Shown: positions 9,977 to 20,264, numbered from the stretch's first letter. The stretch: DNA of 64,000 nt from an uncultured Alphaproteobacteria bacterium (GCA_902533625.1 CACAMI010000001.1:62001-126000); one strand, 5' to 3'. Notes: a model not told the origin generated them from the letters alone. Numbers and translations are program-made.

Positions 9977-10688
9977 TCTTTAGGCTTTCCTTTTGAATAT
10001 CAAACAACGTAAGTATTCCTGATGTTGCCATATCATATATTTCCTCGAATTGACTTTTTGTCAAAGTAGATTTTTCAGCAGAGCATTGTATTTCAACAAA
10101 CTCTTTTTTATCGTTCATTACGAAATTAGAGTCTATGTCTGCATTGCTATCCTCAGAATAGTTTAAATCAGTCATTGTTATTCCTTCAACTACTCCACAT
10201 GACAAAGCTGCAACTTGATTAATCAAAGGGTCTTCAGAAAGCTTTCCTGAAGCGAGAAGCTTATTTATTGCTAACCTTAAAACCACCCAACCTCCTGTAA
10301 TTGAAGCGCAACGAGTACCTCCATCAGCTTGCAAAACATCACAGTCGATAACTATTTGCCTCTCGCCAAGACAACTTCTATCAATGCATGTTCTTAATGA
10401 TCTTCCTATTAATCTTTGTATTTCCAAGGTTCTCCCAGATTGCTTTCCAGCGGACGCCTCTCTCCTAATTCTTGTGCCTGTTGATCTAGGAAGCATACCA
10501 TATTCAGCTGTTACCCAACCAAGGCCAGATTTTCTTAAGAAAAATGGCACAGTATCTTCAACTGTTGCAGTGCATAAAACTTTGGTATCTCCACAGTTGA
10601 TTATGCAAGAGCCATCAGCATACTTGTTGGTATTAATTTCTATAGTAGTGTCTCGAAGTCCTAGGTTTCCCCTACCATCTATTCTCAT
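9963..10688 (-). CDS. rph: Ribonuclease PH
   Basis: MRIDGRGNLGLRDTTIE, AEYGMLPRSTGTRIRREA, DCDVLQADGGTRCASITG. The ORF track opens at 10700, but the internal Met at 10688 matches the family N-terminus better. Confidence 0.95.
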   Translation of the reverse strand: MRIDGRGNLGLRDTTIEINTNKYADGSCIINCGDTKVLCTATVEDTVPFFLRKSGLGWVTAEYGMLPRSTGTRIRREASAGKQSGRTLEIQRLIGRSLRTCIDRSCLGERQIVIDCDVLQADGGTRCASITGGWVVLRLAINKLLASGKLSEDPLINQVAALSCGVVEGITMTDLNYSEDSNADIDSNFVMNDKKEFVEIQCSAEKSTLTKSQFEEIYDMATSGILTLFDIQKESLKSAKI

Positions 10689-10800
10689 CAAAAACTCCAA
10701 ATACTTTCAAAATTTATATTGATGATATATGAGTTGAAATTTATTGTAAATTATATGATCCCTTAAACTAAGGAATAATATTTTTGAAAGATATGCAGAG

Positions 10801-11892
10801 ATGAACTCCAAAAAAAATAATGTCGCTGAAAATTTATTTAAGGAAATGACCTCTAGAAGCACGCAGGTGTTCAAGAAAGTGGTGGAAACTTATTTAGAAA
10901 CTGGAGATCCAGTAGGGTCAAGAACACTATCAAGATCTTTAACTGAAAAAATCTCCGCAGCGACCGTACGAAATGTTTTGCAGGATTTGGAGATTTTAGG
11001 GTTGCTAGGAAGTACACATGTATCGTCAGGAAGAATGCCAACGCAGAGTGGTTTGAGGCTATTTGTCGATGGGTTCCTTGAAGTAGGTGACATGAATGGT
11101 AAGGAAAAAACCTTCATTGAGAAAACTATAAAAGATGAAGACATGTTGCTCTCAAAGTCCTTCGACCGAGTTGGTTCTTTACTGTCAGGATTGACAAAGA
11201 CAGCATCAGTTGTTCTTACTCCTAAGATTGAGGCACCTATAAAGCACATAGATTTCGTCAGTCTTTCTGATAATAGAGGGTTAGTAGTACTAGTTACCGC
11301 TGATGGTAAGGTCGAAAATAGAATTTTTGAAAAACCTTTTGGCCTAACCCCTTCTGCAATCAGGGAAGCTACCAATTTTTTAAATAATGTTTTAAAGGGA
11401 AGAACAATTGCTGAAGTTAAAATTGTAATAGAGCATGAATTAGAGAACTGTAAAAAAGAATTAGACGAAACTGCCCAGAAATTAGTAAAAACAGGATCAA
11501 TTGTTTGGGATTCCGGGACCAAAAATGATATGGATCGCCTGATAATTAGAGGAAGATCTAATCTAATTGGGGATACGGAAACTGAGGAAGATCTAGGAAA
11601 AATCAAACAACTTTTTGATGACATGGAGCGAAAGAGAGACTTAATAGAGCTACTTAATTCAACAGAATCAGGTGAGGGAATAAGGGTTTTTATCGGGTCA
11701 GAAAACAAACTTTTTTCCCTATCCGGGTCGTCACTGGTTTTTTCACCTTACACGAATGCGGAAGGTGAAATTTTAGGTGCAATTGGTGTTATTGGTCCAA
11801 CAAGGTTAAATTATGGCAGGATAGTTCCAATAGTAGATTATACAGCACAAACTTTAAGCAAGCTCATTGAAAAAAATGAGTCTCAATCCTAA
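10801..11892 (+). CDS. hrcA: Heat-inducible transcription repressor HrcA
   Basis: Winged-helix YLETGDPVGSRTLSRSL...SAATVRNVLQDLEILG; C-terminal GAIGVIGPTRLNYGRIVPIVDYTAQTLS. Confidence 0.95.
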   Translation: MNSKKNNVAENLFKEMTSRSTQVFKKVVETYLETGDPVGSRTLSRSLTEKISAATVRNVLQDLEILGLLGSTHVSSGRMPTQSGLRLFVDGFLEVGDMNGKEKTFIEKTIKDEDMLLSKSFDRVGSLLSGLTKTASVVLTPKIEAPIKHIDFVSLSDNRGLVVLVTADGKVENRIFEKPFGLTPSAIREATNFLNNVLKGRTIAEVKIVIEHELENCKKELDETAQKLVKTGSIVWDSGTKNDMDRLIIRGRSNLIGDTETEEDLGKIKQLFDDMERKRDLIELLNSTESGEGIRVFIGSENKLFSLSGSSLVFSPYTNAEGEILGAIGVIGPTRLNYGRIVPIVDYTAQTLSKLIEKNESQS

Positions 11893-11911
11893 ATAATATT
11901 TTAATTAATAT

Positions 11912-12550
11912 ATGATGAAAGAAGGAAAAATGATAAACAGTGACAATATAAAAAATGAAGAAGCTTTGGGTCACGAGCTTTCTGAGAAAGAAATTGAGGA
12001 AGCTATAGAGGAAGGAAAGAAAGTAGCCTTAGATGAAGATTTGCTCGATGACAACATTTTAGAGGATACCAATTTAGACCTGTTAGCTGAGGAGGTCGGT
12101 GATCTAAAAGACAAATTAATAAGATCTTTAGCTGACAAAGAAAACTTGAGAAAGCGGGCAGAAAAAGAAAGAAAAGAAGCTGAAATCTATGGAGGCACAA
12201 AACTAGCACGAGATTTATTATCAGTTTATGACAATATGGGAAGAGCCCTTGAAAACATAGATGAAAATTTGAAAGAGCAAGCAAAACCTCTAATAGAAGG
12301 TATAGAATTAACCCAAAGAGAGTTAATTTCGGTTTTTAAAAAGCATAAGATTGAAAAAATAGAACCAGAGATAGGAGAAAAGTTTGATCCAAAATGGCAT
12401 CAAGCTATGTTTGAATCACCTATTCCAGATACCAAAAAAGGAGAAATAATTCAAATAATGGTAAATGGTTTTAGAATTTCGGAGAGGTTATTAAGGGCTG
12501 CTCAGGTTGGTGTGTCATCTTTTGAAGGTGACGAAGAGGAAAAGAATTAA
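11912..12550 (+). CDS. grpE: Nucleotide exchange factor GrpE
   Basis: Coiled-coil plus C-terminal FDPKWHQAMFE...GFRISERLLRAAQVGV. Confidence 0.95.
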   Translation: MMKEGKMINSDNIKNEEALGHELSEKEIEEAIEEGKKVALDEDLLDDNILEDTNLDLLAEEVGDLKDKLIRSLADKENLRKRAEKERKEAEIYGGTKLARDLLSVYDNMGRALENIDENLKEQAKPLIEGIELTQRELISVFKKHKIEKIEPEIGEKFDPKWHQAMFESPIPDTKKGEIIQIMVNGFRISERLLRAAQVGVSSFEGDEEEKN

Positions 12551-15150
12551 ACTTCAATTAGTCGAGTTTTAACTTTGTATAATATTTCCAGAGCTAGTTT
12601 TGGAGTAGTAGAATCTAAATCTAAATCGCTTATAGTTTCCATCAGAATTTTCAATTTTTTATCATAAATTTCTTTTTCGTTTGTATTTGTTTTATTGGAA
12701 CTTTTTGTCAATTGAGAAAAATTGGACTCTATGCTCAGTTTATCTAAAATATCGCTGGAAATCTTAATCACTTTCTTAGGTAAACCTGCTAACTCTGCTA
12801 CCTTTATACCATATGAACCAACAGCTTTTCCTTCAAGAACTTTGTGAAGAAATATTAGATCCCCTTTCCATTCTTTTGCTGAAACAGATAGGTTTTGTAT
12901 GCCAATAAAATCTTTAGACATGTTAGTTAACTCATGATAGTGCGTAGCAAAAATAGTTCTGGCTTTGTTGTGATCGTGCAAATATTCTAAGCATGCCCAT
13001 GCAATTGACATCCCATCATATGTAGATGTCCCTCTCCCCACTTCATCAAGAATGACAAGGGCTCTATTGTCCGCATTATTAAGAATTGACGCAGTTTCTT
13101 TCATTTCAACCATGAAGGTTGACTCACCTTTGGCGAGATTATCAGAGGCGCCTATTCTACAAAATACTTGAGAAATTCTTCCTATTTTCGCACTATCTGC
13201 TGGTACATAGCTTCCTATTTGAGCAAGAATTCCAATTAGAGCATTTTGCCTTAGGAAAGTAGATTTCCCAGCCATATTTGGCCCTGTTAATAGGTTAATG
13301 AAAGATTTTTTTTCCAATAGTTCACAGTTATTTGGGATGAAATCATTTGAATTACTTACCTTTAATGATTTTTCCACAACAGGGTGCCTTCCATTTTTAA
13401 TAAGAAAATCTTTGCCCTCTGTTATTTCAGGCCTTACCCATCTATTTTTCTTTGCTAAGCTGGCCCCGGAGCAATATATATCTAACTCAGCCAAAGATCT
13501 ACAAAGAACTCTAATCTTATCACCATAGGATAAAATCATGAGTCGCAATTCTTCAAGTTTTTCGGTTTCAATTTGTAGACACACTTCTCTGGAGGTTAGA
13601 ATTTTACTTTCCAAAGCTAATAACTCATTTGTGGTAAAACGAATAGAATTTGCAGTAGTCTGTCTATGAAAAAAAAGCTCAGAATATTCTTCACTTAAGA
13701 TTGTTTTTGAATGACTTGCTGGAGTTTCTATAAAATATCCGAGAGTATTGTTATATTTGATTTTCAGAGAATTTATATGTGTCTTTTCTATTAATTGAAC
13801 CTGAATATTTGCAATCTGAACTCTACTAGATTCCTGCAGACTTCTGTTTTCATCAAGCTCAATAGAACAGCCTTTTTTAATGAAGTTTCCATCTCGAGAA
13901 CTCAAAGAAAGATTATCTTCCAGTGAGTCTTCTAAGGTTTTCCAAATATTTTCCAGGGCTCTAATAAGAGAGCCATCAAATAGGCTGGCAAAGGGCTTTA
14001 GCTTTAGAAAAATATCTATCTCTCTACTTTTTGAAAGCCCAGATTTTATATAAACATAGTCTTTGGGGCTTCCTCTATTAAGTTGTAATCGAGTTAAGGC
14101 CCGTTCCATATCTGGAATTTTTTTCAAAAAACTTTGAACGGTTTCTAAAACATCAAGATTTTCAAAAAGTAACTCTACTTTGTCTAGGCGAGAATTTACG
14201 TCATTAATATTTATAAGAGGGTAGTTTAGCCAATTTTCTAGCAATCTTGAGCCAAAATTAGTAACGGTATTATCAATTGTGCTAAACAAAGTATCTTGCC
14301 TACCCCCTTTGGTATTTTGGGTTAATTCTAAATTGTTTCTAGTGGAAAAATCCATTTCAACAAATTTAGAATTAGAAATTCGAACAGGGGTAGAAAATGT
14401 CATTTCAAAGGGAAAGTTTGTTCTATGACAATAAGTTAATAAAGAGCTCATCGCACGTGTTTCGGCATCCGAATAGCTATCAGTTTCATCCAATTTTATG
14501 TAGCTACGCAAGTCCCCAAAGTCAAAAAAATCCTTTTTTTCTAAAACACTAACTTTTGGAGTTTCATTAGAATTTATTGTAAGAAGTTTAAAAAATATGT
14601 TATTGCAGAAAATTACTTCTGACGGCTTAATCTCGCCAATTAGTGTTAGCATAGAATGTCTGTCAATATTCTTAAGAAATATATTTCCAGTTGACAAATC
14701 AAGCCATGCAGCCGAGCTGGTTTTGTTTTTCTCTGCATATGTAAAAAGAAAATTGTGGCTTGGAGATTCCAGATGACCTTCTTCTATTAAGGTGCCAGGA
14801 GTGATTATTCTGGTGACGTCCCTTTTAACTATTGATTTATAGCCTCTCTCTTTTGCCTGATTTACACTTTCAATTTGCTCACATATTGCCACGTTATGTC
14901 CAGCCTTAATTAGCTTTATAAGGTATTGGTCCAGCTTTAGGTGAGGTATACCACACATAGGTATATCCATTTCTAAATGCTTTCCTCGAGATGTAAGCGT
15001 TATTTCCATTGCTGAAGATGCAACCTCAGCATCCTCAAAAAACAGCTCATAAAAGTCACCCATTCTGTATAAAAGCAGCTTGTCTTTGTGCTTTTCCTTT
15101 AATCTTAAGTATTGTTCCATCATGGGTGTGACAGAGGATTTTTTGTTCAT
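12547..15150 (-). CDS. mutS: DNA mismatch repair protein MutS
   Basis: TPMMEQYLRLKEKHKDKLLLYRMGDFYELF; LTGPNMAGKSTFLRQNALI; DEVGRGTSTYDG. Confidence 0.97.
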   Translation of the reverse strand: MNKKSSVTPMMEQYLRLKEKHKDKLLLYRMGDFYELFFEDAEVASSAMEITLTSRGKHLEMDIPMCGIPHLKLDQYLIKLIKAGHNVAICEQIESVNQAKERGYKSIVKRDVTRIITPGTLIEEGHLESPSHNFLFTYAEKNKTSSAAWLDLSTGNIFLKNIDRHSMLTLIGEIKPSEVIFCNNIFFKLLTINSNETPKVSVLEKKDFFDFGDLRSYIKLDETDSYSDAETRAMSSLLTYCHRTNFPFEMTFSTPVRISNSKFVEMDFSTRNNLELTQNTKGGRQDTLFSTIDNTVTNFGSRLLENWLNYPLININDVNSRLDKVELLFENLDVLETVQSFLKKIPDMERALTRLQLNRGSPKDYVYIKSGLSKSREIDIFLKLKPFASLFDGSLIRALENIWKTLEDSLEDNLSLSSRDGNFIKKGCSIELDENRSLQESSRVQIANIQVQLIEKTHINSLKIKYNNTLGYFIETPASHSKTILSEEYSELFFHRQTTANSIRFTTNELLALESKILTSREVCLQIETEKLEELRLMILSYGDKIRVLCRSLAELDIYCSGASLAKKNRWVRPEITEGKDFLIKNGRHPVVEKSLKVSNSNDFIPNNCELLEKKSFINLLTGPNMAGKSTFLRQNALIGILAQIGSYVPADSAKIGRISQVFCRIGASDNLAKGESTFMVEMKETASILNNADNRALVILDEVGRGTSTYDGMSIAWACLEYLHDHNKARTIFATHYHELTNMSKDFIGIQNLSVSAKEWKGDLIFLHKVLEGKAVGSYGIKVAELAGLPKKVIKISSDILDKLSIESNFSQLTKSSNKTNTNEKEIYDKKLKILMETISDLDLDSTTPKLALEILYKVKTRLIEV

Positions 15151-15242
15151 CTTATCGTAAATTAATTAACAATATATTAATAAAAGGATAACCTAATTTG
15201 GTTTTTAATAAAACAGTGAAAGTGTAGAGAACTTTAATTGAA

Positions 15243-16382
15243 TCAAGTTAGATCATCCCAAAATCTTTTTACTCTTGAAAAGAAGTTTGATTCTGCGGGA
15301 TTGTTGTTTACTCCAATTTTTTGAAACTCCATCAACAAATTTTTCTGTTCAGAAGTTAAATTCACAGGCGTTTCCACCTCTAGCTCGACGTAAAGATCAC
15401 CAAAATTATTACCTCTTAGACTTGGCATGCCCTTTCCCTTTAATCTTAACCTTTTCCCACTCTGTACACCGTTTGGAACCTTAACCCTTGACTTTCCACC
15501 ATCCAAAGTAGGGGCCTCAAGTTCCCCGCCTAGCGCAGCTGTGATCATTGAGATAGGAATTTTGCAAAATAAGTCCTGAGAATCTCTCTCAAATATTTGA
15601 TGTTGTGATACTTCTACAAATATATATAAATCCCCATTTTGCCCTCCGCGAAGTCCAGCCTCTCCCTCATTTGCAAGCCTAATTCTGGTACCAGTTTCCA
15701 CTCCAGGTGGAATTGTGACATTCAGCTTTCTTTCTTTTTCTACTCTTCCTTGCCCGGAACAGTTTTTGCATGGATTTTTTATTATTTTTCCTTTTCCAGC
15801 GCATGTTGGACAACCTCTCTCAACTGTAAAAAAGCCTTGCTGAGCCCGAACTTTTCCAATGCCAGCGCATGTTGGGCAATTAGTGGCTTCAATTCCTCCC
15901 TCTGAACCAACACCCGAGCAAGAGTCACAAGTTACAGCACTGGGAACATTTATAATGGTTTTTTTTCCTTTGTATGCTTCAGTTAAATTGATATTTAAGT
16001 TATATCTAAGGTCGGACCCACGACTAGCCCTCTGAGGACCCCTTCTTGAAGACGATCCCATAAAGTCTCCAAATAAGTCTTCAAAGACATCAGAGAATGC
16101 TGATCCAAAATCTCCTGTTTGTCCTGAAGACCTGAAACCAGAATTACTAGTGCCACCCTCGAATGCTGCATGCCCAAACCTATCGTAAGCACTTCTCTTT
16201 TCAGGATCTCTTAGGATATCATATGCTTCATTAACAGACTTAAATTGTTCTTCAGCTTTTGGGTTGTCACTGTTTCGGTCTGGATGTAGTTCCTTGGCCT
16301 TCTTTCTGTAGGCTTTCTTCAATTCATCAGGTGAAGCACTACGTGAGCAGCTTAAAATTTCATAGTAATCTTCTTTTGCCAT
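15243..16382 (-). CDS. dnaJ: Chaperone DnaJ
   Basis: J domain with HPD, G/F region, four CxxCxG zinc repeats. Confidence 0.97.
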   Translation of the reverse strand: MAKEDYYEILSCSRSASPDELKKAYRKKAKELHPDRNSDNPKAEEQFKSVNEAYDILRDPEKRSAYDRFGHAAFEGGTSNSGFRSSGQTGDFGSAFSDVFEDLFGDFMGSSSRRGPQRASRGSDLRYNLNINLTEAYKGKKTIINVPSAVTCDSCSGVGSEGGIEATNCPTCAGIGKVRAQQGFFTVERGCPTCAGKGKIIKNPCKNCSGQGRVEKERKLNVTIPPGVETGTRIRLANEGEAGLRGGQNGDLYIFVEVSQHQIFERDSQDLFCKIPISMITAALGGELEAPTLDGGKSRVKVPNGVQSGKRLRLKGKGMPSLRGNNFGDLYVELEVETPVNLTSEQKNLLMEFQKIGVNNNPAESNFFSRVKRFWDDLT

Positions 16383-16421
16383 AAAGTAGCCCTATCCTAA
16401 AAAACCATAGACTAAAAAAGA

Positions 16422-18323
16422 TTACTCCTTTTTATTTAAATCTTCAAAGTCTGCGTCTACTACGTCATCAGTTTGATTTTCCTCCGTTCCATCGGACTCG
16501 GTTTCAGAATTCTCGCTCTCTGACTTATAAATAGCCTCTCCCAACTTCATGGATGCTTCAGTAACATCTTGACATCGAGCTCTGATTTTCTCAGCATCAT
16601 CGCTTTCCAAAGTTTCTTTAAGGGCTTTTATTGAAAGTTCTATCGCTTCTACTGTAGCGCCATCAACCTTATCACCATGTTCTTCAATGGACTTTTCGGT
16701 TCCATGAATAAGGCTTTCAGCTTGGTTCTTTGATTCAACGAGTTCCTTTCTCTCTTTGTCCGATTCAGCATTCTCTTCAGCTTCCTGTACCATTTTATCG
16801 ATCTCATCTTCGGAAAGGCCTCCAGATGCTTGAATAGTAATTTTCTGTTCCTTTCCAGTACCCTTGTCTGTTGCAGATACTGAAACTATACCATTTGCAT
16901 CAATATCAAAGGTAACCTCAATTTGCGGCAAGCCTCTGGGGGCAGGAGCTATTTCCTCAAGATTAAATTGACCAAGTATTTTGTTATCTGACGCCATTTC
17001 ACGTTCACCTTGAAAAACCCTAATGGTTACAGCATTCTGGTTGTCTTCAGCAGTCGAAAAAATTTGGCTTTTCTTTGTTGGTATTGTTGTATTTCTGTCA
17101 ATTAAGCGGGTGAACACGCCTCCTAAGGTTTCTATCCCCAAACTCAAAGGAGTTACATCTAATAAAACAACATCTTTTACATCGCCTTGTAGCACGCCTG
17201 CTTGAATGGCTGCTCCCATTGCGACCACTTCGTCAGGGTTTACTCCCTTATTTGGATCTTTCCCAAAAAATTTTGTTACCTCCTCAATAACTTTAGGCAT
17301 TCTGGTCATCCCACCTACCAAAATTACTTCATCGATATCTGATTTTGAAATTCCTGCATCTTTTAATGCTGATTTACATGGAGATAGCGATTTAGAAATA
17401 AGATCTGACACTAGACTTTCAAGTTTAGCTCGCGTTAATTTTATCACCAAATGTAGTGGCTGACTTGTTTTTGGATCCATTGAAATGAAAGGTTGATTTA
17501 TTTCCGTTTGGTTTGAAGAAGATAATTCAATCTTAGCCTTCTCTGCAGCTTCCTTTAAACGTTGCAAAGCCATTTTATCGGCTGTTAAATCAACCCCTGT
17601 TTCTTTCTTGAACTCCTCTGCCAAATGTTCAACTATCCGCATGTCAAAATCCTCACCGCCTAGGAAAGTATCACCATTTGTAGACTTAACTTCAAAAAGA
17701 CCATCATCTATCTCTAGTATTGAAATATCAAAAGTACCTCCTCCGAGGTCAAAAACAGCTATTGTTTTGCCCCCCTCTTTATCAAGCCCATAGGCTAGAG
17801 CAGCCGCTGTGGGTTCATTGATAATTCTCAAAACTTCTAAACCTGCAATTTTTCCAGCATCCTTTGTGGCCTGTCTTTGAGCATCATTAAAATAAGCTGG
17901 AACTGTTATTACAGCCTGCTCAACTTCTTCATTAAGGTAGCTTTCAGCTGTTTCTTTCATTTTCTGGAGAATAAAAGCAGAAACTTGGCTAGGAGAATAT
18001 TTCTCATCTCTAGCCTTAACCCAGGCATCACCATTTCCACCATCAACGATTTCAAACGGCACCATTTTCTTGTCCTTAGTAACAGATTTATCATCTACTC
18101 TTCTTCCAATAAGTCTCTTAACAGCAAAAAGAGTATTCGTGGGGTTTGTAACCGCTTGACGTTTTGCAGCTTGTCCTACTAATCGCTCTTCATCAGTAAA
18201 TCCTACAATAGAAGGTGTTGTTCGTGCTCCTTCCGAATTTTCTATTACTTTAGCTGCCGAACCATCCATTATTGAAACACACGAATTGGTTGTTCCTAAA
18301 TCTATACCTATCACTTTCGACAT
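16422..18323 (-). CDS. dnaK: Chaperone DnaK
   Basis: [17 protein letters not shown]; full-length Hsp70. Confidence 0.98.
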   Translation of the reverse strand: MSKVIGIDLGTTNSCVSIMDGSAAKVIENSEGARTTPSIVGFTDEERLVGQAAKRQAVTNPTNTLFAVKRLIGRRVDDKSVTKDKKMVPFEIVDGGNGDAWVKARDEKYSPSQVSAFILQKMKETAESYLNEEVEQAVITVPAYFNDAQRQATKDAGKIAGLEVLRIINEPTAAALAYGLDKEGGKTIAVFDLGGGTFDISILEIDDGLFEVKSTNGDTFLGGEDFDMRIVEHLAEEFKKETGVDLTADKMALQRLKEAAEKAKIELSSSNQTEINQPFISMDPKTSQPLHLVIKLTRAKLESLVSDLISKSLSPCKSALKDAGISKSDIDEVILVGGMTRMPKVIEEVTKFFGKDPNKGVNPDEVVAMGAAIQAGVLQGDVKDVVLLDVTPLSLGIETLGGVFTRLIDRNTTIPTKKSQIFSTAEDNQNAVTIRVFQGEREMASDNKILGQFNLEEIAPAPRGLPQIEVTFDIDANGIVSVSATDKGTGKEQKITIQASGGLSEDEIDKMVQEAEENAESDKERKELVESKNQAESLIHGTEKSIEEHGDKVDGATVEAIELSIKALKETLESDDAEKIRARCQDVTEASMKLGEAIYKSESENSETESDGTEENQTDDVVDADFEDLNKKE

Positions 18324-18400
18324 AAAACTGTTCCTTTTCTATCCTTGGGCTTAAAATCCATATCAAGTATTTCAGCCAAAATTATAATCTTTCGATTTTT

Positions 18401-18428
18401 ATATAGGGCAATTTATCCACAATACAAG
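18401..18428 (-). promoter_or_regulatory. Putative RpoH (sigma32)-type promoter of dnaK
   Basis: Minus strand CTTG-N17-CCTATAT (CTTG tattgtggataaattgc CCTATATAA), close to the alphaproteobacterial RpoH consensus as I recall it, about 80 nt upstream of the dnaK start. Confidence 0.6.
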
Positions 18429-18446
18429 GGCAATTTATCCACAATA
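18406..18446. repeat. Two direct 19-bp repeats (GGGCAATTTATCCACAATA), each with a perfect DnaA box
   Basis: Copies at 18406-18424 and 18428-18446; TTATCCACA at 18413-18421 and 18435-18443, same orientation, 22-bp period. Confidence 0.85.
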
Positions 18447-18569
18447 GTTCAAGTAAAAAATGTCTCCTAAAATTTCCACAAAATGAATAATTGAATTTAT
18501 AAAAAAAATAAAAATTCATTATAGGATTAAAGGTTCAAATTTTCAGGTTTTTCTCAAGAAAAAGCTACA

Positions 18570-19034
18570 TCACGCAGCTTTCTCCTCGTTTTCTTCGGTT
18601 AATATAGAATAAATTACAGAAGAATCTTGGTTGGACCGTAGTTTGTGCCTAGTGTTTTTGCTTCTTAGCAAACGAGACACCCTTGCTAATGCTTTTAGAT
18701 GGTCACCGTTTGTACCTAGAGGTGCAAATAACGCAAAAACTAAATCCACAGGAATACCGTCAACGGAATCAAATAATATAGGCTTTTCTAACCTAGCAAA
18801 AATCCCCTTAACAGAATCAACTTTACTAACCCTAGCGTGTGGAATTGCTATCCCATCACCCATGCCAGTGGGCCCTAAGGATTCCCTTTCAGCTAAGGCA
18901 GAAAACACTTCTCTTTGGTTAAGGTCATACAAAACAGTGGCTTGCAAAGAAATTTCGTGAAAAAGATTCTTTTTACTGTCCACATTTAAACTAGCAATTA
19001 CAGATTGCGGATTAAGAATTTTTAAAACTTCCAA
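18570..19034 (-). CDS. ptsN: PTS IIA-like nitrogen-regulatory protein PtsN
   Basis: GMGDGIAIPHARVSKVDSV active-site region; follows hpf. Confidence 0.92.
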   Translation of the reverse strand: MEVLKILNPQSVIASLNVDSKKNLFHEISLQATVLYDLNQREVFSALAERESLGPTGMGDGIAIPHARVSKVDSVKGIFARLEKPILFDSVDGIPVDLVFALFAPLGTNGDHLKALARVSRLLRSKNTRHKLRSNQDSSVIYSILTEENEEKAA

Positions 19035-19124
19035 TTTTCTATCCTTAAAAATTTTTAGAATCGATAAAAGTTCGTGGTTTATATTACTATGTTAGCTTTG
19101 TTGCAATGGTAACTTTAATTTTTC

Positions 19125-19418
19125 TTAATGAACTTTTGTTTTCCTTTTAAATCTTCGAATTTGTTTTTCAAACCTAGACATACATATCTTAAGGCTAGAG
19201 TAAATATCTCTATCACTATACTTTGATTGAAACCCAACGCTAGCATCTAAATAGGAGGAAATATAGCAGTCAAACCTGTTTTGGTTTTTTGCAAATGTTA
19301 TTTTGCAAAAAACAGGATTACATGAATATTTTGCAAAAATATCAGATATCTTTTTTTGGGTATAAAAATTAAAATGTTTGCCCAAATTCAAGTTGTCCCC
19401 GCTTATAGTAATATTCAT
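19125..19418 (-). CDS. hpf: Ribosome hibernation-promoting factor, short form (97 aa)
   Basis: Position between lptB and ptsN; N-terminal HPF/YfiA-like sequence MNITISGDNLNLGKHFNFYTQKKISDIFAKY; C-terminal domain absent. Confidence 0.8.
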   Translation of the reverse strand: MNITISGDNLNLGKHFNFYTQKKISDIFAKYSCNPVFCKITFAKNQNRFDCYISSYLDASVGFQSKYSDRDIYSSLKICMSRFEKQIRRFKRKTKVH

Positions 19419-19477
19419 GTATAACTCCTTAAATAAATACCTAAACTAATATAACTGAACAAATTTACTTAAAAAAT

Positions 19478-20224
19478 TTATAAATTAAATGATGCACCCA
19501 AGTATACGCTTTTTACTGTATTATCAGAAACTATTTCTGCAGGTGACCCTGATTTAATTATAGAGCCATCATTTATAATATAAACTCTATCAACTAGTTT
19601 AAGGGTTTCTCTGACATTATGATCTGTAATAAGTATTCCAATCCCTCGATTTTTTAGCCCTTTTATTAGAGATCTAATCTCTTCAACGGCAATCGGGTCA
19701 ACACCAGCAAAAGGTTCATCAAGGAGTAAATATTTTGGGTAAGTAGCTAAATTTCGAGCTATTTCCACCCTACGCCGCTCTCCTCCTGATAGCGTAATAG
19801 CCTTTGCTTTTCTAATATTTGTCAATGAGAAACTTTCCAAAAGACTTTCAAGCTTTACTCTTCTGACGAGTCGATCTTTAGTCGAAATTTCCAATACTGA
19901 CGCAATATTATCCTCTACTGTCATACCTTTAAAAATAGAAGGTTCCTGTGGTAAATAACTTAGACCGAGGTTTGCTCTCTTATAAATAGGCATATTAGAG
20001 ATGTTTGTACCATTTAGCGTAATGGTTCCTGAATCCGTGGACGTTAGGCCTGCAATTGTATAAAAGCAAGTTGTCTTTCCGGTTCCATTAGCACCAAGTA
20101 AGGCAACTATTTCTCTTTGTCTAAGATTGAGTGAAACATCTCTAAGCACTAACCGCGAATTATAAGATTTCCTTATATTGGATACATTTAAGCCACTAAA
20201 TCCGTCACTAACCTCTAAATTCAA
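19478..20224 (-). CDS. lptB: LPS export ABC transporter ATP-binding protein LptB
   Basis: Walker A GANGTGKTT; LSGGERRRVEIARNLA; locus context. Confidence 0.95.
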   Translation of the reverse strand: MNLEVSDGFSGLNVSNIRKSYNSRLVLRDVSLNLRQREIVALLGANGTGKTTCFYTIAGLTSTDSGTITLNGTNISNMPIYKRANLGLSYLPQEPSIFKGMTVEDNIASVLEISTKDRLVRRVKLESLLESFSLTNIRKAKAITLSGGERRRVEIARNLATYPKYLLLDEPFAGVDPIAVEEIRSLIKGLKNRGIGILITDHNVRETLKLVDRVYIINDGSIIKSGSPAEIVSDNTVKSVYLGASFNL

Positions 20225-20264
20225 AATCTTTCCTAACTTAACAAATTATTATAATAGTATAAAG

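Noticed and set aside
10890-11708. 272-aa minus-strand ORF
   Set aside because: Antisense to the well-supported hrcA; Ser/Pro-rich shadow ORF with no motifs.
12547-12550. grpE/mutS convergent stop-codon overlap
   Set aside because: TTAA-type overlap of convergent stops is common in compact AT-rich genomes; the same occurs at 54168-54171.
18530-18550. GGTTCAAAT resembling a tRNA T-loop
   Set aside because: No acceptor, D or anticodon arms nearby; no tRNA supported.
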